Shown in pieces: positions 1 through 3,563 of a DNA stretch of 5,402 bases. Each line of letters starts with the position of its first letter. Within the stretch, counting starts at the first letter, position 1. The notes under the pieces are model-generated. The model saw only the letters and a list, made by a program, of their open reading frames with translations. It ran no database searches and had not been told where the DNA came from. The DNA comes from an uncultured Eubacteriales bacterium (lineage in GTDB: Bacteria > Bacillota > Clostridia > Christensenellales > Aristaeellaceae), in the NCBI GenBank assembly GCA_900548125.1, contig URJN01000160.1, forward strand, positions 1 through 5,402, in the 5' to 3' direction. The position numbers were made by a program, and so were the translations under genes.

Positions 1-26
1 CGCTCGAAGCGGGGGTTTTCGTTTTT
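1..26 (+). terminator. 3' part of a plus-strand terminator from a gene left of the window
   Basis: The window opens with CGCT-cga-AGCG followed by GGGG and two T runs (16-19 and 22-26). This looks like the loop and right arm of an intrinsic terminator whose left arm, probably a C run, lies before position 1. It would end a plus-strand gene that converges on the nucleotidyltransferase gene. Only half the structure is visible, so this is an inference. Confidence 0.45.
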
Positions 27-28
27 AC

Positions 29-69
29 AAAAAATCCCATGCGGCACCCTCCGGGGAGCCGCACGGGAT
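29..69 (-). terminator. Intrinsic terminator of the nucleotidyltransferase gene
   Basis: Positions 34-45 and 58-69 form a 12-base-pair stem. Read on the minus strand it is fully paired, with one G-U wobble, and three further G-C pairs extend towards the loop. A run of six U (34-29) follows directly. The stem begins 14 bases after the stop codon of the minus-strand gene. This is a textbook rho-independent terminator. Confidence 0.9.
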
Positions 70-83
70 GATACGTTCGCTGA

Positions 84-989
84 TTACTCGTGAAGCGAAG
101 CCGGATACACGCCGCTCTCATGCAGCTTGCGGAGTTCCGCCTGCACAAACGGCTTGTCCTCTTTGTAGGTCACGCCGAACCACACAGCGTCCGTGGTGAG
201 CATCGGAACGACAAGCTCGCCCTTGTGCATCAAATCATCCACAAACACCGGCAGCAGGCATTCTGCCTTGATCGCATCCGGCGCAAGCCCCTGGAGGAAG
301 TTCACGAAATACTCCTCGAGCTTGCCGAAAATCCACGGGGTAAAGCCCCAGAAGTTCATGCTGACCGGCGCTAGAGGATCCAGCAGCTCGCCCGGTTCGC
401 CCGCGCCGATATCGCGGATTTCGCCGTTATCGCAGAGCTTGATCTTGAGCGTTTCGACAACCTTGTCCAGGTTTCCATCAACCGCGTGGCAGACGCCGCG
501 GGAAACCGTTCCGTTCTTGGAAACCGTGTTCTGCAGCTGATAGCCCACCATGGTCGCTTCGCCTTCCTGCGCCAGGGTCTGCAATTTGTCGTAAATCGTG
601 CCAAACGCCGATACGCCGTAATAGTCATCCGCATTGATGACGGCGAACGGCTGATTGATGTAGTCGCGTGCAACCAGCACCGCGTGTACCGTGCCGAACG
701 GCTTGGTGCGCTCTTCCGGAATGTGATAGAAAGAAGGAACGCTGGAGAAATCCTGGAATGCGTAATCGACCTTCACCTTCTTGGCGATGCGGTCGCCGCA
801 AATGGAAGCGAGCATATCCTTCATGCCCGGCTTGATGACAAAGACCACATGGTCAAAGCCCGCGCGAATCGCGTCATAGATGGAATACTCCATCAAAATC
901 TCGCCGTTCGGACCCAGACCGTCCACCTGCTTGTTTCCGCCGTAGCGGGAACCCATGCCCGCAGCCATAATCAAAAGCGTTGCACCCAT
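84..989 (-). CDS. Sugar-phosphate nucleotidyltransferase-like protein (NTP_transferase family)
   Basis: This 301-residue soluble protein has the GT-A fold signature of nucleotidyltransferases, which transfer NMP from an NTP to a phosphorylated sugar or alcohol and release pyrophosphate. Residues 9-21 are AAGMGSRYGGNKQ, a variant of the GxGTRxxxxxxK nucleotide-binding loop, with K20 as the likely phosphate-contacting lysine. GTVHAV at 99-104 matches the base-binding segment, and NADDYYG at 119-125 carries the metal-binding aspartates D121 and D122. SMNFWGF (210-216) and WFGVTYKEDKP (270-280) fit the acceptor side. From memory, proteins of this length with the LIMAAGMGSRYGG start recur in Clostridia and Bacteroidetes, and their acceptor sugar is not assigned. 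There is no left-handed beta-helix acyltransferase domain, so it is not a GlmU-type fusion. The start is set by a GAGGAGG site ten bases upstream. The gene stands alone, with its own promoter and terminator, and diverges from the flavoprotein gene. The family is secure; the substrate is unknown. Confidence 0.88.
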   Translation of the reverse strand: MGATLLIMAAGMGSRYGGNKQVDGLGPNGEILMEYSIYDAIRAGFDHVVFVIKPGMKDMLASICGDRIAKKVKVDYAFQDFSSVPSFYHIPEERTKPFGTVHAVLVARDYINQPFAVINADDYYGVSAFGTIYDKLQTLAQEGEATMVGYQLQNTVSKNGTVSRGVCHAVDGNLDKVVETLKIKLCDNGEIRDIGAGEPGELLDPLAPVSMNFWGFTPWIFGKLEEYFVNFLQGLAPDAIKAECLLPVFVDDLMHKGELVVPMLTTDAVWFGVTYKEDKPFVQAELRKLHESGVYPASLHE

Positions 990-999
990 AGTAATACAT

Positions 1000-1006
1000 C
1001 CTCCTC
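1000..1006 (-). promoter_or_regulatory. Ribosome binding site of the nucleotidyltransferase gene
   Basis: On the minus strand this reads GAGGAGG, ten bases before the ATG at 987-989. It is a near-perfect Shine-Dalgarno site and fixes the start. Confidence 0.85.
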
Positions 1007-1022
1007 ATCGAATAATCGACTT

Positions 1023-1044
1023 ATCCTGACATATTATACAGGAT
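1023..1044. promoter_or_regulatory. Operator-like inverted repeat over the -10 box and start site
   Basis: ATCCTG (1023-1028) and CAGGAT (1039-1044) are perfect inverted copies separated by ten bases. The spacer contains the -10 box of the minus-strand promoter, and the left arm covers its expected start site. The size and position suit a dimeric helix-turn-helix repressor. With a ten-base AT-rich loop and no U tail in the needed place, a terminator is unlikely. The regulator cannot be named from this window. Confidence 0.4.
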
Positions 1045-1061
1045 TTGCGCTTTTCCTTCAA
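1033..1061 (-). promoter_or_regulatory. Sigma-A-type promoter of the nucleotidyltransferase gene
   Basis: Read on the minus strand, TTGAAG (1056-1061) and a perfect TATAAT (1033-1038) are 17 bases apart, the optimal spacing. Transcription would start near 1026 and give a leader of about 37 bases containing the GAGGAGG site. The -10 box lies inside the inverted repeat listed separately at 1023-1044. Confidence 0.8.
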
Positions 1062-1105
1062 CCCCAATCCCCAAAATTCATGAAACCTTAACCTTTTTAA
1101 TCCGC

Positions 1106-1135
1106 TTGCGCACCTGTACGCGCATGGCGTATAAT
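1106..1135 (+). promoter_or_regulatory. Promoter of the flavoprotein gene
   Basis: A perfect TATAAT (1130-1135) lies 18 bases after TTGCGC (1106-1111), which matches the -35 consensus only in its TTG. Transcription would begin near 1142 and leave a leader of about 90 bases. The strong -10 and weak -35 suggest moderate or activator-assisted expression. Confidence 0.6.
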
Positions 1136-1147
1136 ATAGGAAACTAT

Positions 1148-1196
1148 CCGGCAGAACACCGGCTGCATTTTCGCTCTGCGGCGAAAGGTTTGCAGC
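1148..1196 (+). promoter_or_regulatory. Structured leader of the flavoprotein mRNA
   Basis: GCTGCA (1162-1167) pairs with TGCAGC (1191-1196), and inside it TTTCGC (1169-1174) pairs with GCGAAA (1181-1186) around a six-base loop. That gives twelve base pairs with a small internal loop. A short CCGG-N7-CCGG element (1148-1162) shares its last G with this stem, so the two compete at that base. No U tract follows and no known riboswitch consensus was recognised. It could stabilise the mRNA or act as a control element; the structure is visible and the role is not. Confidence 0.35.
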
Positions 1197-1215
1197 GCAT
1201 TCTCATCATGCAATT

Positions 1216-1222
1216 AAGGAGG
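1216..1222 (+). promoter_or_regulatory. Ribosome binding site of the flavoprotein gene
   Basis: AAGGAGG stands ten bases before the ATG at 1233. It is a full Shine-Dalgarno match and settles the start. Confidence 0.88.
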
Positions 1223-1232
1223 ATTCTGCGTC

Positions 1233-1865
1233 ATGAAGGTTCTTTTGCTCAATGGCAGCCCGCACGAAAAAGGCTGCACATACACCGCTCTGCGTGAGGT
1301 CGCCGATACGCTTGAAAAAGAGGGCGTCGAAACCGAAATCTTCTTTATCGGCAATCAGGCTGTCCGCGGCTGCATCGGATGCGGCGAATGCGCCAAATCC
1401 GGCACGCGCCGCTGTGTCTTTAAGGACGACCGCGTCAACGAAGCACTGGATAAGATGCTTGCATGCGACGGCCTTGTCGTCGGTTCTCCGGTACACTATG
1501 CCTCGGCAGGCGGCAGCATCACCTCTTTCCTCGATCGGATGTTCTACGCGGGCGGAAGCCAGCTTCGGACAAAGGTCGGAGCAGCCGTCGTCAGCGCGCG
1601 GCGCGCAGGCACGACCAGCACGCTTGACCAGCTGAACAAATACTTCACCATCTGCGGCATGCCGATTGCGCCGAGCCAATACTGGTGCATGGTACACGGC
1701 AGCACGCCGGAGGATGTCCGCCAGGACGAAGAAGGCATGCAGATTATGCGCATGCTCGCCCGCTATATGGCGTACATGATGAAGAGCTTTGCCCTTGCGC
1801 GCGAAAACGGGCTTTTGCCGCCCGATATGGAGAAGCCGAAAAAGCGCACCAACTTCATTCGGTAA
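1233..1865 (+). CDS. Flavodoxin-family iron-sulfur flavoprotein (Isf-like / NADPH-dependent FMN reductase fold)
   Basis: This is a 210-residue cytoplasmic flavodoxin-fold protein that should bind FMN and carry electrons. The first strand and phosphate loop are visible at residues 1-20 (MKVLLLNGSP, with GSPHEKGCT as the FMN phosphate-binding stretch). GSPVHYASAGGSITSFLDR (84-102) is the typical second flavin contact. Between them, C47, C50, C53 and C61 form a CX2CX2CX7C cluster motif. Compact motifs of this type bind the [4Fe-4S] cluster in archaeal and clostridial iron-sulfur flavoproteins such as Isf of Methanosarcina; the seven-residue last gap is at the long end. The C-terminal tail (190-210) is rich in proline and lysine, as in many relatives. 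Such proteins take electrons from ferredoxin or NAD(P)H, but their substrates are mostly unknown. The gene is monocistronic, with its own promoter, a strong ribosome site and downstream terminators. The fold is secure, the cluster probable, the partner unknown. A plain FMN-dependent NAD(P)H reductase is the alternative. Confidence 0.87.
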   Translation: MKVLLLNGSPHEKGCTYTALREVADTLEKEGVETEIFFIGNQAVRGCIGCGECAKSGTRRCVFKDDRVNEALDKMLACDGLVVGSPVHYASAGGSITSFLDRMFYAGGSQLRTKVGAAVVSARRAGTTSTLDQLNKYFTICGMPIAPSQYWCMVHGSTPEDVRQDEEGMQIMRMLARYMAYMMKSFALARENGLLPPDMEKPKKRTNFIR

Positions 1866-1892
1866 CCGCTTCATCTTTATAGACGAGCAAAC

Positions 1893-1914
1893 GCGGCAAA
1901 AAGTTGCGCCTTTT
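1893..1914 (+). terminator. Possible weak first terminator of the flavoprotein gene
   Basis: GCG-g-CAA (1893-1899) pairs with TTGCGC (1904-1909) across a four-base loop, with one bulged G, and CTTTTC follows. The hairpin begins 28 bases after the stop codon. It is short and its U run has only four bases, so the structure at 1954-1990 is the better candidate. Confidence 0.35.
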
Positions 1915-1953
1915 CGGAAAAATCTACAGAAATCGTATAACACGTCGCATATC

Positions 1954-1990
1954 AAAACCCAGCCCGCAATTTACAGCAGGCTGGGCTTGT
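1954..1990. terminator. Bidirectional terminator between the flavoprotein and phosphofructokinase genes
   Basis: CCCAGCC (1958-1964) pairs perfectly with GGCTGGG (1979-1985), and an inner GC/GC pair (1966-1967 with 1976-1977) shortens the loop to eight bases. On the plus strand CTTGTTTT follows; on the minus strand TTTT follows directly. It lies 93 bases after the flavoprotein stop and 46 bases after the phosphofructokinase stop, so it can serve both converging genes. The minus-strand tail is short. Confidence 0.72.
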
Positions 1991-2031
1991 TTTATGCCAT
2001 TAGGTCGTATTTTGTCAGCGTTTCCCCTCTA

Positions 2032-3252
2032 TTACAGATGGATATGACGCGGCAGACCGTCGATGAATACCGGCGTCAGCTCAGACTGAATCAGCGGACG
2101 CGCATATTGCAGGAATTCCGGAGTCATATCCGTATGGTAGGCATTCACCCACTCAAGCGGAACCTTCTTTTCAAAGTTCGCAATCAAATGAATGTCAACC
2201 AGCTTCGTCGTGCATTGATACGGATCGTTGGAAATGCGCTCAAGCGCAACCATCTTTCCCGTATGTCCTTCAAACGCCGCTTTTGCTGCCGCGCCGCCGA
2301 CCTGATAGGCCTCGGTGATATCCGTGCGGCTTGACATATGCGCCGCGCAGCGCTGAAGCGTGGACAGCTCGATGGAGCGCGTCTTGGTTTTCAGCGTCCC
2401 CGCAACACAGTTCGACAGATAGCGCGCCGTACCCGTCAGGCTCTTATGACCGAAGGCATCGACAAAGTGCGCATCATTGGACAATTCACAGACATAACGC
2501 CCGTCCTCCAGCTTCACGCCCTCGCTCACTGCGATGACGACCGACGCGCTTTCCTTCTGCATCCGCGCAACCTTATCAATAAAATGCTCTACATTGAACG
2601 GAACCTCCGGCAGGCAGATCATGTTGACGCCCTCGCAGTCCTCACTGCGCGCCAGTGCCGCCGCCGCTGTCAGCCATCCCGCGTTGCGACCCATGATTTC
2701 CACGATGGTCACGTAATTTGTGCCGTACACCGTCGCATCGCGGATAATCTCCTTCATCACAACGCCGATATACTTCGCCGCAGAGCCGTATCCAGGGGTG
2801 TGATCCGTCATCATCAGGTCATTATCAATCGTCTTGGGCACGCCCATGAACCGGATATCACTGCCCACCTGCTTGGCGTAATCACTCAGCTTGCAGATGG
2901 TATCCATGCTGTCGTTGCCGCCGATGTAGAAGAAATAGCCGATATCCATCTTTTTCAGAATGGCGAACAGCTTTTCGTAAACCTCCGGATGGGTCAGATA
3001 ATCCGGCAGTTTATAGCGGCAGCTTCCCAGATAGGAAGACGGTGTGCGCTTGAGCAGCTCGATTTCCAGCGACGAGCCGAGCGTCGCCGTCAGATCGACT
3101 GTCTTTTCATCAAGCAGCCCTTCCACGCCATGCAGCATGCCGTATACGCGGTTCGCGCCGCGCATTTGGCAGGCCTGAAGCACACCCGCCAAGCTGGCGT
3201 TAATGACAGAAGTCGGGCCGCCGCTTTGTCCGACGATAGCGTTCTTTCCCAT
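2032..3252 (-). CDS. 6-phosphofructokinase, pyrophosphate-type signature
   Basis: This cytoplasmic enzyme phosphorylates fructose 6-phosphate to fructose 1,6-bisphosphate in glycolysis. At 406 residues it is longer than the roughly 320-residue ATP enzyme of E. coli and fits the pyrophosphate-dependent or mixed-substrate branch. GQSGGPTSVINAS (8-20) is the phosphate-donor loop. GGNDS (111-115) places aspartate D114 where E. coli has Gly104, and PKTIDND (139-145) places K140 where E. coli has Gly124; this pair is the known mark of pyrophosphate use. D143 is the equivalent of the catalytic base Asp127, and MGRNAGW (187-193) contributes to sugar-phosphate binding. N113 replaces the magnesium-binding Asp103 of ATP enzymes. 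The start at 3250-3252 is chosen because GGAGG lies eight bases upstream. The in-frame ATG 15 codons earlier has no ribosome site and overlaps the promoter -10 box. The gene is alone in its transcription unit. The family is near certain; the phosphate donor is inferred and untested. Confidence 0.92.
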   Translation of the reverse strand: MGKNAIVGQSGGPTSVINASLAGVLQACQMRGANRVYGMLHGVEGLLDEKTVDLTATLGSSLEIELLKRTPSSYLGSCRYKLPDYLTHPEVYEKLFAILKKMDIGYFFYIGGNDSMDTICKLSDYAKQVGSDIRFMGVPKTIDNDLMMTDHTPGYGSAAKYIGVVMKEIIRDATVYGTNYVTIVEIMGRNAGWLTAAAALARSEDCEGVNMICLPEVPFNVEHFIDKVARMQKESASVVIAVSEGVKLEDGRYVCELSNDAHFVDAFGHKSLTGTARYLSNCVAGTLKTKTRSIELSTLQRCAAHMSSRTDITEAYQVGGAAAKAAFEGHTGKMVALERISNDPYQCTTKLVDIHLIANFEKKVPLEWVNAYHTDMTPEFLQYARPLIQSELTPVFIDGLPRHIHL

Positions 3253-3260
3253 GGACGAAT

Positions 3261-3265
3261 CCTCC
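3261..3265 (-). promoter_or_regulatory. Ribosome binding site that decides the phosphofructokinase start
   Basis: On the minus strand GGAGG lies eight bases before the ATG at 3250-3252. No comparable site precedes the upstream in-frame ATG at 3295-3297. Confidence 0.85.
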
Positions 3266-3295
3266 AAATGTAGAATTATTGGTTTTGTTTTGAAC

Positions 3296-3325
3296 ATTAT
3301 AACTCAGTCTATCTGACATTTGCAA
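3296..3325 (-). promoter_or_regulatory. Promoter of the phosphofructokinase gene
   Basis: On the minus strand TTGCAA (3320-3325) is followed after 18 bases by a perfect TATAAT (3296-3301). Transcription would start near 3289, giving a leader of about 37 bases. The -10 box covers part of the upstream ATG (3295-3297), which therefore would not be in the mRNA. A second TATAAT on the same strand (3343-3348) has no good -35 box. Confidence 0.75.
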
Positions 3326-3347
3326 GCACATTTTCCAATTTTATTAT
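3320..3347 (+). promoter_or_regulatory. Weak candidate plus-strand promoter before the structured region
   Basis: TTGCAA (3320-3325) is its own reverse complement, so it can also act as a plus-strand -35 box. TATTAT (3342-3347) follows after 16 bases. A transcript starting near 3354 would cross the inverted-repeat region and end at or near the hairpin at 3477-3522. The area is AT-rich, so a chance match is quite possible. Confidence 0.2.
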
Positions 3348-3371
3348 ATGGATTTGTATTTTTATGATAAA

Positions 3372-3450
3372 TGGTCTGATGAGTCAAGTGGCTGAGTCCA
3401 CTCTCACTTCCGCCGAAGTCCACAAGACGCGAAAGCCTCGCTCACGCGGG
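3372..3450 (+). other. Dense inverted-repeat region, candidate structured RNA
   Basis: No ORF or known RNA family was recognised here. Read on the plus strand, CTGATGA (3376-3382) is followed by an outer stem GTC-AA-GTGG (3383-3391) pairing with CCAC-AA-GAC (3420-3428) across a symmetric AA/AA internal loop. Inside it sit GAG/CTC (3394-3396 with 3403-3405) and ACTTC/GAAGT (3406-3410 with 3415-3419), directly adjacent to the outer stem. GAAA follows at 3431-3434, then a bulged hairpin (3436-3450). GTGG could instead pair with CCAC at 3398-3401, because AGTCCAC occurs twice (3395-3401 and 3417-3423). CTGATGA, a stem and GAAA are the order of a hammerhead core, but two extra bases separate the stem from GAAA, and stems I and III are poor. 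The region lies between the heptad-protein terminator and the phosphofructokinase promoter, so a plus-strand transcript would need its own promoter. Transcription is unproven. Confidence 0.28.
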
Positions 3451-3473
3451 TAATTCCACACAATTTCCTATGC

Positions 3474-3524
3474 AAAAAACAGCAGCTGTGGAAGCAACTT
3501 CTGCTTTCCGCAACTGCTGTTTGT
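3474..3524 (-). terminator. Strong terminator of the heptad-repeat protein gene
   Basis: AAACAGCAG (3477-3485) pairs perfectly with CTGCTGTTT (3514-3522). The stem continues inward, after a mismatch, through GGAA-GCA (3490-3496) paired with TGC-t-TTCC (3502-3509), which leaves a five-base loop. On the minus strand six U (3479-3474) follow the stem. It begins about 40 bases after the stop codon at 3564-3566. On the plus strand the tail TTTGTATTCATTTT is less regular, so activity in that direction is uncertain. Confidence 0.85.
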
Positions 3525-3563
3525 ATTCATTTTACTGAATCTGCGCTTTCTTGTCCGACAGGC

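Noticed and set aside
1023..1044. The inverted repeat as a terminator
   Set aside because: It has a ten-base AT-rich loop, arms of only six pairs and no U tract after it in either direction, and it sits on a promoter.
486..1091. A 201-codon plus-strand ORF opposite the nucleotidyltransferase gene and its promoter
   Set aside because: The opposite strand carries a complete catalytic motif set and a strong ribosome site; this frame shows no family features and runs through the divergent promoter region.
1206..1955. A 249-codon minus-strand ORF opposite the flavoprotein gene
   Set aside because: The plus-strand gene has a perfect ribosome site and a clear FMN-binding fold. The minus ORF has no family match and runs through the probable plus-strand terminator at 1893-1914.
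2338..3273. A 311-codon plus-strand ORF opposite the phosphofructokinase gene
   Set aside because: It mirrors a strongly conserved enzyme gene, has no recognisable domain and is rich in arginine, histidine and alanine, as antisense frames in GC-rich DNA are.
3253..3297. A 15-codon upstream extension of the phosphofructokinase
   Set aside because: The upstream ATG lies against the -10 box, has no ribosome site, and the added residues do not belong to the family's conserved N-terminus; GGAGG favours 3252.
3428..3452. A cyclic-di-GMP riboswitch fragment suggested by GACGCGAAAGCCT
   Set aside because: The resemblance to the GACGCAAAGCC segment is local. The tetraloop-receptor pairing and the second helix of that riboswitch are absent, and no gene lies downstream in the right orientation.
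3400..3460. A tRNA or tmRNA-like element suggested by short stems and GCGGGTAATTCC
   Set aside because: No cloverleaf can be drawn: there is no GGTTCGAATCC T-arm, no anticodon stem of correct length and no acceptor pairing.
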